Source: Aradus depressus (Eukaryota > Arthropoda > Insecta > Hemiptera > Aradidae). Taken from it: DNA of 64,000 nt. The stretch lies in assembly GCA_963662175.1 (NCBI GenBank), contig OY759215.1, positions 24,975,079-25,039,078 of the forward strand. Reading direction: 5' to 3'. The number at the start of each line of letters is the position of its first letter. Position 1 is the first letter of the stretch. The notes beneath the pieces were generated by a model. That model saw nothing but the letters and a program-made list of their open reading frames with translations, did not search any database and was not told the DNA's origin. Below, one piece after another: positions 50,790-62,419 of the stretch. The position numbers and the translations under genes are program-made.

Positions 50790-50990
50790 GGTATGTACTT
50801 CCCCAGCACGAATTAATCATATACCTTTTCGCTCTCCCTCCAAAGCCAATCGACCGTTTGGGCTAAAACTCAATTGGACTTAGATACATAATGGCTTCTA
50901 TATCCTCATACTAAATTTTGTGTCGATACATTTATTAAATCGTCTTTATTAGGGTATTTGAGTCGAGCCTACCTTCGAGATTTCGCGAAA
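50790..50990 (-). mobile_element. Long-inverted-repeat family, internal module
   Basis: GGTGAATCACCAGCTAGG, TACTTCCCCAGCACGAATTA, CCCTCCAAAGCCAATCGACC, ATACTAAATTTTGTGTCGAT and TTATTAGGGTATTTGAGTCG. It is the best-preserved example of this module. Confidence 0.75.
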
Positions 50991-50994
50991 AATA

Positions 50995-52780
50995 TTATCT
51001 GAAAATACTATTTGGCGACACATGCCGGCTCCACACAACGGCCCAAAACCATTTGTCCAATGTGTGGACGGACGATTGGCGTTAGCGTTGAAAGCTATCC
51101 GTCGGTTTTCGGGCCAAACATCAAAGGGATTGGCTACAATTTTTATATGTCGTCCACATATTGGCCCAACTTCAATGAGTCCTGATCCTGTATCTCTATT
51201 ATTGAATTATATTATTAAAAAGAAAAAAAATTAGAACAACCAATTAAAATTGTGAATAATATGATGTACAGGAACATTCTATATTGCTATAACTCATACT
51301 CCAATAACTTTAATCATTATTTTTACTAGGAATTATTATTTGTTAGGTATTTAGATATTTCATCTTTTTATACGCGGAGTCCTGTCATTTGATAAAATGC
51401 AACATATGATTTGATTGTATGATGCAGTGGTCTACCAAAAAGATACCAACAGCATTCTGATCTTCCGATATCTTTATATTGGCCCAAACTGGAGTATACT
51501 GAGGATGGGTGCATACCATGTACTAGTCCCTCAATCTACGACCAGCCTTAAACCCGGTGATAGACAAAGCGACACTTTTTGCTGACACTCGATCTAGACA
51601 CGCGTGTACAACACAGTTCTAGTCCAGTATGTGTGGACGACATTGCAGCCGTTCTAGAGATGTCTTCTCTAAGTGTCGTCCTATTTAAAACACCCTCCCG
51701 GACTAGCACACCTGCGTATCGCTCCACCACGAGGTAGATGAGATGCAAATCTGAAAATAATGGTCCGCCTTGGACTAGAACCTCCCCCACCACCCTCATC
51801 AAATCTGTTGTTAGGATGATTAACTGTGGGAGGGTAGTGGGAGGTGGGGGATTGGGCCGGGGTGGGGGATTCTCCCATGGAGGGGGCAGTCAGTCCGTAC
51901 TCGGCCCCCGTCAAGTGATCAGTGAAATTTTTAATACATTTGTGACTTTTAACACCAGTTTTCAAAAAAAATAATAATAACCCATATCGTGACAGTGTTA
52001 TTTGGTGTAGTGAGATCCCCCCATTCCACAGAACCTGTATGGGATAACTTTTCACTGAAAACATCACATCGTCTACGTATTTACAACTACGAATCAGGTA
52101 GATTTTTTTACTTTTTTTTTTGAGGATCCCCTCCGCACTCTCAACATAGTTCCGTTAGGTTTTTAACTTGTTTTCCACCTCCCACACTCTCTCAAAGCAC
52201 TGATTTTGTATAGTACACATTTAACTTTTCGAAACTCGACCAAGTCACGAAGTAAAATAGATCGATACTACGACAAACTTGTCTCGGTAACTAAAGTGAA
52301 ATCTCTTTAGTTCGATCCTGAAGCCAGTGCGAATTATCCTACTTTCAAATAACAAACAACAAAAGATACGTGTATTTGGTTCTGTTAAAAATTACTCATT
52401 CATTAGTTTTTCATCTGGTCAATATGCACTCTTAATTTTGGAAAAATTAATGACAACTGTTCATTCATTATGCAGTTGAAAGTGATTCGTCTTGTTCTCG
52501 GAATGATAGTTGGTAAGTAACTGCAGTTTTCTTACGTGCATAGTAAACTCGAAAAAATACATAATCAATTAATGTGTCGTTTAAAGAAAATTTGGATCTA
52601 TATATATTTTTTTTCCTCAGATATTTTTATCTATAAACTTTGCAATCCAATCTTTTTTTTTTCCCCCTATAATGACAACACTCGTTTTCATTTAACTACC
52701 AAATGAATTGAAGGGAATCCTGAACAATTTTGATTTTCCCGTTTAACTGAGTATAAATGTTTTATATATTCAAGTCATTT
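50995..52780. other. Unclassified intergenic stretch
   Basis: 51020-51200 is GC-richer and carries inverted-looking motifs (GGCCCAAAACCATTTGTCC, ATGTCGTCCACATATTGGCC). 51540-51900 has open frames on both strands driven by G-rich sequence. I see no motif to support a gene. Confidence 0.35.
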
Positions 52781-53189
52781 TAGACACAGGAGATCACACC
52801 CTATTGGCCCCCCTCCAGTGCCTCGTCTCATGGCCACGTATTTTCTCTCGTATCGTTGTTGTATAATTGTTGGTTTCTCCATGTATCTTCAAATGTTTCA
52901 ACATGTTTCATGTAATTTGTTTCTGCCTTATAGTTAGTTCTTGGGGGGTGTACTTTATCTGATTCGATAAAAAAAACTTTTTCAATAAACTTCCCTTCTG
53001 ACGTCTATATCGTCATCTGTTGAAAAACATTTCTTATTTTACGTTGTTAGATTGGCTCGTTCAAGGTGTCAGCAGTTTTTCGTCCATACTTACGGGCTAT
53101 CTCTGGGTAATTGTAATAAGTATCACATTTACAGTGAAATGAATCAAAAATAAGTCTTTTTATTTTGGAAATTATTTTGAAAATTAAGG

Positions 53190-53870
53190 AAAATAATCAA
53201 ATTCTAGTAAACTCAAATATAAATTAACTAACGATTTAATTTTAGTATATTAATTATATAAATATAAAAATAATTACATAAATAAACTGGAGAGATAAAT
53301 CAATTGATATTTACTTAAGTAGAAAATCAAGGTAAACTCAGAGATGAATCAATTTAAAGTTTACTTCTAACATAAAATCTAGATAAACTCAAATATGAAT
53401 GAACTAATGATTTAATTTCAGTATAAAATTCAGGTAAACTCACAGATAAATCAATGTATGTTTACTTCAGGGGCAAATCAAGGTAAACTCAGAGATGAGT
53501 CAATTTAAAGTTTACTTCTAACATAAAATCTAAATAAACTCAAGTATAAATGGACTAATGATTTAATTCCAGTATAAAACTCAGTGATAAATCAATGTAT
53601 GTTTACTTCAGGGGCAAATCAAGGTAAACACAGATAAACCAATTAAAAATTTACTTCTAGTAGAAAATCCAGGTAAAATCAGATATATATTAATTATTGA
53701 TTTAATTCTACGTAAAATCTACGTAATGTATTTTATCTAAGTGCAGAATAAATAAGAAAATTAGTGAACTCAGAGATAAATCAATTTCTATTTACTTCTA
53801 GTATTAAATCCAGGTAAACTTAAATGTATTTATTAATATACCTTTAATTCAGATGAAATCAGAGATAAAT
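53190..53870. repeat. Degenerate tandem array, about 50-bp units with 151-bp higher-order period
   Basis: Units resemble AGATAAATCAATxTATGTTTA followed by CTTCxxxxxxAAATCxAGGTAAACTC. The segment GAGATGAxTCAATTTAAAG with its continuation recurs 151 bp apart (53341, 53492). AT-rich and non-coding. Confidence 0.8.
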
Positions 53871-54045
53871 ACATTTTAAAATTAATTCTGGATAGGTAAT
53901 CCCTTTGTGAGCATGTTCTGATGGTGCCTTCTGTTAACAGGTTTCTAAGCATCTTGTGTTCATCCTCTTTCATTTGTTCTCTAACCCCCCACTTGGAAGG
54001 GTTCCGTAGACAACAATACAATGTGCAATCCTATGACAGTATCAA
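53839..54045 (-). other. Open frame flanked by splice-like signals, significance unclear
   Basis: Minus-strand frame: DCTLYCCLRNPSKWGVREQM, KEDEHKMLRNLLTEGTIRTC, SQRDYLSRINFKMYLSLISS, ELK, bounded by CTGTCATAG and AAAG|GTATAT. The composition is protein-like but the 3' part overlaps the tandem array at 53190-53870. It might be an exon, a transposon remnant or chance. Confidence 0.3.
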
Positions 54046-54207
54046 TACTTATTTTGTCATGGTGGTGTGCTGCTTTCACACGTAAAGTCCATTTAACTAT
54101 TCTTGATACAGTTTCCTAATATCCTGTATTTTCATGATGTACTTCTGCACATACTTAGGTAAAATACAGTAGGTATGTAGAATGTTTCACGTGATGTTTT
54201 ATAACCT

Positions 54208-54505
54208 GTAGGGTAAAGGCACCTATTATTGACATGTCACTAATTATTGACATGTCACTAATTATTGGGTTCCTTTCCCTGTCGAAAATTAGTTTTTGCA
54301 TGTCAACAATTGGTGAAAGAACGTCATAGATTTTCGGCTCAAAAAATTGAAAATTTTAGGCAAAAATTATAAGCGAAATCTGTAAAACAGACCTGGACAA
54401 GAATGAAAAACTTAGAAACATAAGGAAAGGTTAATTAATAAAAACGTTATTGGGGAAATACTTGAACAATTTCGTTAGTGTCAATTATAGGTGCCTTTAC
54501 CCTAC
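54208..54505. mobile_element. MITE-like element, 27-bp terminal inverted repeats, TA target
   Basis: Left arm 54208-54234 and right arm 54479-54505 are inverted copies with one mismatch, core GGGTAAAGGCACCTAT. A TA flanks the GGGTAAAGG on each side. 298 bp, with a short internal duplication (TATTGACATGTCACTAAT). The core recalls the GGTAAAGGACACC of the element at 20382-20632. Confidence 0.85.
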
Positions 54506-54764
54506 ATTATGTTTTAAGTTACAATTTACTTACTATTTAAAAACACTTCGTATGAAACTGAAGGTTCTCCGCGTAATTTTTTTGATAGCGGATTGAAGTC
54601 GATGGTAGTTCATGCTTTCTGAGAGAACTAAATTTGTCGTTAATCCGAATTTTCAATATTATCGCGTTAGCGTAGAGGTACTAATTTTTAATCAGAAGTA
54701 GTAAGTATTATGATGTTCCTCTGTACTTAGCAAACTAGAAAAAATAAATTAATACAAATAAAAA

Positions 54765-55180
54765 ATAGGTGAATCACCGGCGATGTACTTCCCCACCACG
54801 AATTAATCAATTAAGTGTTTGCTCTCCCTTCAAAGCTAATCGGCCGTATTGGCCAAAACTCAATATTGGACTTATATAAGTGGCCTATGAATACTTATAC
54901 TAAATTTATTAGGATACTTGAGTCGAGTCCTCTTTTCCCTTTGACCTATTTCGTGGAAAATTAATCCGCGTTTGTTTTGAGAATCTGATATATTTTTACT
55001 ATACATACGAAGTATAAAGGAAGTTATGTAATCGGTCAGAAATCCGATGTTCTTTTTTCTCCGGTATTTCATGTAAAAATGGGAAACAATTTCGTGTTTG
55101 TCCCGTGTGTGAACACATAACTCCCGACGTAATCAATGTATTGACACGAAATTTAGTATGATGATTCAGAAGTCTATGAT
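54765..55180. mobile_element. Long-inverted-repeat family, rearranged copy
   Basis: The inverted interior (GGTGAATCACCGGCGATGTA, CTTCCCCACCACGAATTAAT, ATCGGCCGTATTGGCC) is followed by a left arm (ACATACGAAGTATAAAGG, AAGTTATGTAATCGGTCAG) and the GTGAACACATAACTCCCGA module. Confidence 0.7.
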
Positions 55181-55184
55181 AGTA

Positions 55185-56230
55185 GATTTTTTTTTTTAAA
55201 GCATGAACTTTTGGAAATTAATATTTGGCTATATACAAATTCACATAGAAATATATATACGTATTGAAAAATGTATTGAAGTTCAGGGACATCATTTTGA
55301 ACATTTATTGAGATGATAATTAATTGTTGATAAGTGGTAGTGAAATTATTCAATTAAAATTTGTTTTCAAAATTTTGTGTAAAATATTGTAATATATACT
55401 TATGTATATATAATATATAAAATATTCTTTGTTACAATAACACTCATTTTAATTTAATCTATGTTTATTTCTTTGTGCATCTAATTTGTGTTTTTAAATT
55501 CTCAAAACCATAAAAAATTGACACTTTCAAACAAAACTTTTCCTACAAAAGATACGTATTTTTTCACGTAGAATACAAGTATGCAATTAAAACTATGGGT
55601 TTCCATTGAAAAATCGAAGTTGCCCTTGGTTTGACCTGAAAACGCCACTCGAGGTAAAATTTTGTATTACCATTATATATCCCCATTTAAACCCTTCAAC
55701 TTTTGTTTGAACAATTTTTTTCGATAAAGCTTATTTTTCGATTTATTCTTGTTTTTCATGTTAAATGAATCACCCGGTATATTCGAATCTATGCGAACGG
55801 CTAGATCCATGTTCTTACCCGACTATAATATAGTTTGGCCTATATTATGGTCCTTGTGGGTACAAAGTATGATTGAATGACGAACCAGATAGGAATCTCA
55901 GGTCTATCAAGGATGATCAATTCATTTGGATCTAACTTCCTTCACTCAGTTTAAAGGGTCTCCTACCTGTTTTGGCGAACAAAAGATACGTAATGTTGTG
56001 TCCTAATGCACGACCCTTCTCTCCAGCCCTTTAAGAGCTTCTCAAGGGAAAATTACCAACTCTTGTCTACCCTTGTCCCCCTCCCACCCTAAGATATTCC
56101 TGTGTTGAATCCCTCTTCCCATCCCTTTCTCCCCCTAGCTACGTCTTTGCATTACATTAGAACGTCGATTAATCGAAAATCAACTCTGAATTTTTTAATA
56201 TTAATTCTACTTTTTTTAAAATGTATGTCC
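55185..56230. other. Unclassified AT-rich intergenic stretch
   Basis: No supportable coding region, RNA gene or named repeat. Confidence 0.45.
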
Positions 56231-56231
56231 C

Positions 56232-56540
56232 CAGCTTTACGAAGTTTTATGGGGAAATTCAGAAATTCGTTGCGAAGTTTTCAACGGAATTTCATGTTTT
56301 CCGACTTGTGTCTGTCTGTAAACACGATCACTCCCGATAAAATGAATGTATCGACACGAAATTTTATATGTGTATCCAGAACTCTCAACTTTACATATAT
56401 TGCATAAAATCATCTGCACACTGATCTAATTCTGAGGTACTTCCACGAGGTCTATGAATCTGAAAATTGTATATGTTAAGAGTCTTTGTGTAGTAAGAAG
56501 GTCGTCAGTGAATCAACGACAATGTACTTCCCCAACACGA
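56232..56540 (+). mobile_element. Long-inverted-repeat family, diverged copy
   Basis: CTTTACGAAGTTTTATGGGG, AAATTCAGAAATTCG, GTTTTCAACGGAATTTCATG, AAACACGATCACTCCCGATA, then GTCAGTGAATCAACGACA, ATGTACTTCCCC. Confidence 0.65.
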
Positions 56541-57499
56541 TTGGGTTGGTTGATTTATTTTGGGCGAACTATATATATAGAGGTTATTATCATCCTTCAA
56601 TGCTATATTCTTTCTCCTTAAAATAACAGGGCACTCTTATAAATGTGGTTAGCGGAAAGAAGGACCATGAGACTAGAACAGTCATAGTGTGATCCTACAG
56701 GAGGCCAGGGCTGGCCGATCTACGGTGTGGCGCCGGGGGCGTGCCCAGCTGACGGCCGGCGGACGTCCCCGGCGCAGGGTTACAGTGTTTTTCTTCTTTC
56801 TCCACTAGGATCCTAAGGCCGATTTAACTGAAACTTAATATGTCTCTATGGGGTTACAATAGAATCCGCTTCCAATGATGCCGGATATACCCATGCCGAA
56901 TTCCGAATTCGGTTGGATATAAGTTTGTTTTAATTCAACGATACTGAATGTAAAGATAATCTAGAAAAAGCGATCTAATTTTCGAAGAAATTTCCTTCGC
57001 TTATAACGATTTTCTGAGCTTTTCTCCTCTCCCCTTATTTTTCGAGGTAACGAGCCAGAGGTTTAACTAAGTTTGCTTTGTATTCAATTCCTGGAACCCC
57101 CCCACTAAGGTTTCTTCCGATTTGCCTACTTTTTTGTTTTCAAACTTTTAATTCAGTTAATATTATTGACTCTTTCAGTTCTGTTTTTAAAAACGAAAAA
57201 TGTCAAATAAAAAGTGCAATTTCCTATTTTAAAATAATGGAACGCTTGAAAGTGTGTATATGTCAGGATCTGTAAAGTAGGATATCGATCCTCTTCCCTA
57301 TTTAGAAATCACGAGATCAAAAAGAAGTCACTTCTAACAAAAGGATCAAGATGTGGAACATACTTTTGAAATGGTTTAAAATTCAACGTTCTAAAAACAG
57401 CTCGATCAGATACTTTGAATTCGAGAAACGTTTTTAATAAGCCAAATTTTGGATGTTTTTCATCTTGGATTACCCGATTCTGACATAGGCACAACATCG

Positions 57500-58020
57500 T
57501 GTTCGGAAAAATCGTGGGGAAGCAGGAAGAGCTTCAGCTTGTGTTTCTGAAAATTGACTCAAGCATGTTTAGCCGAATTTACGCCAAAATTATGCAGATT
57601 TTGATATATACAATGCTGACTGGATTTTTTTTTTTTTGCCTGATGCCGGACAAAACATTACGCTACGAGAGAACGACTCACCATGCTCATGTCCAGTATT
57701 ATGATCAGTTCTGACAAAAACAAACTGCATTTCGGAAAGTTCAAACCTCCGAGATGTTTTAAGAATGCAAAAGCCCTATCGGTTATCTACAAAAGTATTA
57801 AAAAGCATGGAAGACCATTGACATTTTTGCCGATTAGTTAAATAAATGGTATAAGCAGTTGACAAATCTTACTGACCATAGATAACTGTCCGGAACACTG
57901 TGCAACATTTCAGGCTTATAATGTTGTGTTTCTTCTTCCAAATAAAACCTCCGTACTTCAGCCGATAAATCAAGGCACTAAAAATTAAATTATGGGAAAC
58001 AAATGGTATTCAAAATTACA
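57500..58020 (+). pseudogene. pogo/Tigger-like transposase relic (DDE_1 type)
   Basis: Plus strand, at least three frames. The first part reads IYAKIMQILIYTMLTGFFFF, CLMPDKTL, corresponding to the IYNADETG-LF-PDKTL region, with the catalytic Asp and Glu already lost. Then KLHFGKFKPPRCFKNAK, corresponding to GKSKxPRCFKN. Then IDNCPEHCATFQAYNVVFLL and PNKTSVLQPINQG, the second Asp with the PNxTSxLQPxDQG hallmark. The N-terminal DNA-binding part was not found. Clearly inactive. Confidence 0.82.
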
Positions 58021-58989
58021 AATCGAGAGGCAAAATCTGAGTATTGACGCCATTTTAATATTGACAGATGCGTGACATGATGTCACAGACATTAAAATAA
58101 AAATAATATAGACCGCCACAATTTTTATATTCATATTGCTGTGCTCGCCATTCGGCCATACAAACGTGACCTACATCAGACATTGTTCCTTGAAAATACT
58201 GAGAGTTATGCGTAGTGAAGTCAATAGATGGAATTACAATATGAATTTTATCATTATTATTATGATAAATACAAACTCCGCCTGATCGGTTTTTCCTATC
58301 GGTTCAAACTGCACAACGCAGTTAAATTCAAAAGAGACCCACTTTCATTGTTTTTTAACGCAAGTTTCTGTCAGAATTAAAACGTTACATTTCAGCAAAA
58401 CATTATCTGTAAAATCTTATGCGTGACGTGAAAGTCTTTGGCAAATAAAAGTATATAACGTTAAATTTTCCCTTGATTGTTTAAGAAAAGAAGTTAAAAT
58501 TTGATCAATAGTTTGTAGCTTGTTTGTTGAAAGTCGTACTAATTCGTTTTTTAAAGATTTGATCGTAACTGATTTTTTTCTACCTTGGTTGTTTATTATC
58601 TAAAAATAAATGCGATTATTGTAAAATCGTAAAATTGTTTTCAGAATTCTAAAATAGAATAACGGTTATATAACAAAAATCAACTACTTACCGTTTTTAT
58701 CTCCATTTTCACTTGTTTTTTTGTTGCACACTCAAAAAAAAAACTGCATTAATTCAAACACAAACGGATAAGAAATACACGTGTTGTATTAAAGCATCTC
58801 AAGTGAAAACTGAAAGGTGCGCACAAGTATGCTCAGTGGGCGTCAAGAATGTTACGATTACTCGTTTGCGTTTAGAGGGTGAAACAAAATCGACACGTAA
58901 TTTTATATGTTAATCCAGAGCCCTCCAGAACAAACTATTGATTTTCAGCTAAATCGACCAAAGGAAAAGGGAATAAACATAAAAACTCT

Positions 58990-59110
58990 TAATAGCTGCC
59001 GATATTTTTTTTTCATTTTTGAATTCAAGCGTCGGAAAACATGAAATTCTGGTGAAAACTCAATATATAATTTCTGAACGTTTACATAACATCCCCTATA
59101 CTTCGAGTGA
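58990..59110 (-). mobile_element. Right arm of the long-inverted-repeat family
   Basis: TTTTCATTTTTGAATTCAAG, CGTCGGAAAACATGAAATTC, GTTTACATAACATCCCCTAT then ACTTCG. Preceded by matching interior sequence from about 58880. Confidence 0.7.
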
Positions 59111-59483
59111 AGAACTGTTCGGCAATAACCCCTCTCATATGCTTATCTCATGAATCAATTAAAATGGTTTCGTATCACTAACTTGAACGAAAGTTTATAT
59201 ACGAACGTTTTTCTTATACTATTTGTTGAACGATTTTGCCCTCAACTCTCGGACTAACAGGACGCCCCAGTTCCCAGACTGGATCTCCTCTTCTCGAGAA
59301 ACCAACAGGAGAGGAGAGCTTTTTTCAGGTCTCCATTCTCTGCCAGTCGCAAAGAAGGTTATAAAGTAAAACAAAAAAAATGATTTTTTAATGTTTTTAA
59401 AGGCAAGAGTACGAAAATGGGCGGGTTTTGATAAAGGTTATATTTTCTTTAAAATATCCTCATTTGGCTAGTTAGATTAGGTT

Positions 59484-59724
59484 TTATGACTCATGCCCGG
59501 GCTTTAACTACGAGGTCATATCACCTACTACCCTAGCGCTCTTTCGTCACTCTGGTGGACATGAGGCTGACTCTACTGAGGGAGTCCTAAATTTTTATTC
59601 ACCTAGGGCAGGGTTTATTTTACCTCCCAGATATAATAAACTAAGGGCCTCAATCGGGTTTCGAACTCACGATCTTGAGCTCAGAAGGCAAGCACGCATA
59701 CCACTGAGCTACCGGCGCCCTCTT
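59484..59724 (-). mobile_element. SINE family 1 copy with tRNA-like head, internal deletion
   Basis: From TAGGTTTTATGACTCATGCC to CACTGAGCTACCGGCGCCCT, with about 80 bp of the middle missing (CCTAGGGCAGGG joins TTTATTTTACCTCC). Box B TCGGGTTTCGAACTC intact. Confidence 0.92.
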
Positions 59725-60444
59725 CGGCTATTTATTCGATTATTTTAATTAAAACAACAAGTCGTCGGTGAATCGCCGTCACTGTACTTCCCTAGCTCCA
59801 ATTAATCATTTAGGTTATTAGTAATCGATCGTCAGGGCTGAAAATCTATAGATGACCTACATAGGGAGGGGCTTCTGAATATTCATACTAAATTTTGTGT
59901 CGATACATTCATTAACTCGGGAGTTGGGTGTAATACTTTCGGAATTATAAAGATGTGGGTTTCTTGGTTTCTCGTAAAATTGTGTATGTTCTCGGTTAAA
60001 TCAACTTAATCTACTTCTTTGAGGAATCATTCATTAGATAACTGCATTAACCATTTATTCACTATGGCAGACTATTCCAAGTGAAGAGTTTTCGGTTAAA
60101 ACAACGAGAGGCATCATTCACGAATATTTCAAAAAGTGTGGTCAATAATTAGGTGAGTGATGGGGAATGATTAGATAACTAAGGGAAAACCCAAGAAAGG
60201 ATTAACAATATTATTTTTCATTCACTCCTATAGATTTAGAAGGTATATGATTAATAATGAGGCAAACAGTATTTATTTATTCCAAAAACTGGATTTAAAC
60301 TATTAATGCAAAAGTAAAAAAGTGCTGCCCTGAAAAGTTACGCATTTAGACTTACCAATTTAATCCCTGTGACGATAGATATAACATTTCATGGCGATAC
60401 ATTCTATCGGGTTCATACACACCAGACAATTAGAAATTTTATTA

Positions 60445-60600
60445 CTTCCCCAGCTTTGCTAAGTTATATAATTGATAAAAAATTCGATGTTCAGTTTTCA
60501 AAGAAATTTCATGTTTTCCGACCGTCAGACTACTAATATGAAAAGAAAAATTCTTCTGTGTGTCATCACCATAATTTCCGATAGATTGAATGGGCTTTCT
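60445..60600 (+). mobile_element. Left arm of the long-inverted-repeat family
   Basis: CCCCAGCTTTGCTAAGTTAT, AAAATTCGATGTTCAG, AAATTTCATGTTTTCCGACC, then ATCACCATAATTTCCGATAG. It is interrupted by the SINE at 60606. Confidence 0.7.
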
Positions 60601-60605
60601 TACTG

Positions 60606-60812
60606 AACTAAAAATAGCGGGTTCGTAACCCGGCCGAGGTCCTTAGTTTATTTTATCTGGAAGGTAAAATAAACTTAAGCACGCCGTCCTTCGGATGGGA
60701 CGTTAAGCGATGGTCCTGAACCTGTACGATGTCAGGTTATTAAAGAACCCCTGCCCTAGATGGAAAAAAAAATTAAGGATAGTTTAGAACCCCCACTGTA
60801 GATTTGGGCTCA
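60606..60812 (+). mobile_element. SINE family 1 copy, truncated at both ends
   Basis: GCGGGTTCGTAACCCGGCCG, TAAACTTAAGCACGCCGTCC, TTCGGATGGGACGTTAAGCG and GTACGATGTCAGG. The 3' half is diverged and ends at GGGCTCATG. Confidence 0.9.
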
Positions 60813-61120
60813 TGTAAGTAACTCCAAATGAAATCTGAAAACAGACACTTAATATTGTTTGCGTAATGTTTTCAGTTGAGGTTAGCATTAAAACGAGTCC
60901 AGCTGAGACTCTGATAACATACTTTATTCTTAGGACGGCTTCATCATCGGAATCAGGGTTGCATAAACGAACTGTTGAATTATTATTTAGACATTAACGT
61001 TTTAAAGTTTATTCAAATATTTTTCCTGACGAAAAAATCATAACTAATCTGTTTTTTTATTTGTATAGTAATTTAAATACGTTTAGAGAACATTACATCA
61101 ATTATATTATAGGATAGGTT

Positions 61121-61446
61121 TTATGACTCATGTCCGGGCTTTAACTACGAAGTCATATCGCCTACTACCAGACCGCTCTTTCGTCACTCTGGTGGACATG
61201 AGCCCGACTCTACTGTGGGAGTTCTAAATTTTGCCTACCCTAATTTTTATTCACCTAGGGTAGGGGTCTTTAATGAGTACCTGACATCGTACAGGCTCGG
61301 GACCATCGCTTAATGTCCCATCCAAAGGACGGCGTGCTTAAGTTTATTTTACCTCCCAATAAACTAAGGGCCTCGTTTGGGTTTCGAACCCACGATCTTG
61401 AGCTCAGAAAACAAGCATGCATACCACTGAGCTACCGGCGCCCTCA
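61121..61446 (-). mobile_element. SINE family 1, nearly full length
   Basis: From TAGGTTTTATGACTCATGTC through every family block to GGTTTCGAACCCACGATCTT, ACTGAGCTACCGGCGCCCTC. Together with 46818-47142 it is the best template for a family consensus of about 325 bp. Confidence 0.94.
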
Positions 61447-61467
61447 ATTATATTATGTAAATCATGT

Positions 61468-61642
61468 ATTTTAAATCATGTTTGATGCAGATTAGCCATG
61501 CCTTTATAACGGGTGTTATTAGTTATTTACATCGGAGGGAGTTCTTCTATGAAATGAAACTCTCCCGGGCGGAATTTGAACCCGCAACTATGGTGGGACC
61601 TGACGACCAAAGCCCTACACTCTAGTCCCCAACGCCCCCTAT
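61468..61642 (-). mobile_element. SINE family 2 copy
   Basis: Minus strand: tRNA-like head GGGGACTAGAGTG and a box-B-like GGTTCAAATTCC (diverged), body TTCATAGAAGAACTCCCTCC, tail CATGGCTAATCTGCATC. It is adjacent to a family 1 copy. Confidence 0.82.
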
Positions 61643-61927
61643 AATACATGTATATCTATCTATCCTATATTATAAAATGGTTTCTTAAGAAAAAATGGTT
61701 CCTTACTTCGGTTATCTTCGGGTATGGTCGGTTTCCTCCACCCACACGACTACCTTGGGGGTCTCAATTGCAACTTATTTGTAATTGTGCTCTCTCAATT
61801 GATTTTCTGATGTTGCATTTTTTTATGCAACCCCTTCTTCGCTACTTCTCTCGAATCATCCTATTGTGACACCTACTTCACCCATAGATGGGGTATTATT
61901 GTATGATCTTCCGGGCGATTATAATCG

Positions 61928-61969
61928 AACATAACCTAACATTGATAATTATCAATGTTAGGTTATGTT
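61928..61969. repeat. Perfect 42-bp palindrome
   Basis: Two 21-base halves that are exact reverse complements with no spacer (left half AACATAACCTAACATTGATAA). It contains ACCTAA/TTAGGT. It can form a cruciform or hairpin. Confidence 0.95.
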
Positions 61970-62009
61970 AGTTTCCTGCAAACATATATTGGTACTGTAT
62001 GGAAGCTAA

Positions 62010-62412
62010 TTAAAAAAAATTGTCGGTGAACCACTGGCAATGTTCTTCCCAGAACGAAATAATCAATCTTCGCTCCCCCTCCAAAACAGTTTACGCTAAT
62101 ATTCCAATAGTTGACTTACGTAGGGGCTCCTAAATCTCCTACTAAATGTGTCGATAAATTCATTATATCGGCAGTTATTAGAGTTTTGAGTTGAGCCCCC
62201 TCTGATCCCCCCTTCCGCTGATTCCGCTGAAAATTAATAAGTGTCGTCCTTATGGGGTTCAGGCCACACCCATAAAATTTCGTTTTGATACATTCATTCT
62301 ATCGACAATTGTCGTGATAATTATCGTTTTCTAGATGTCGAAAAACATGAAATTCCGTTGAAATATTCGTTTCGAATTCTGGACCGATTACATAACTTTT
62401 CTGTTACTCGGA
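62010..62412 (-). mobile_element. Long-inverted-repeat family, interior and right arm
   Basis: GTCGGTGAACCACTGGCAAT, GTTCTTCCCAGAACGAAATA, CTCCCCCTCCAAAACAG, ATATCGGCAGTTATTAGAGT, then AAAACATGAAATTCCGTTGA and CCGATTACATAACTTTTC. Confidence 0.72.
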
Positions 62413-62419
62413 ATTTCAG

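Noticed and set aside
51681..52067. 128-codon minus-strand frame
   Set aside because: The Gly/Pro/Ser-rich part comes from local G-rich sequence; no domain, no splice context, overlapping frames on the other strand.
57309..57497. 62-codon minus-strand frame next to the pogo relic
   Set aside because: No splice signals or motif; the adjacent transposase reads on the opposite strand.
61121..61446. tRNA gene suggested by box A and box B
   Set aside because: The tRNA-like head is followed by the same SINE body seen in about 20 other copies and does not stand alone; no separate tRNA gene is supported.
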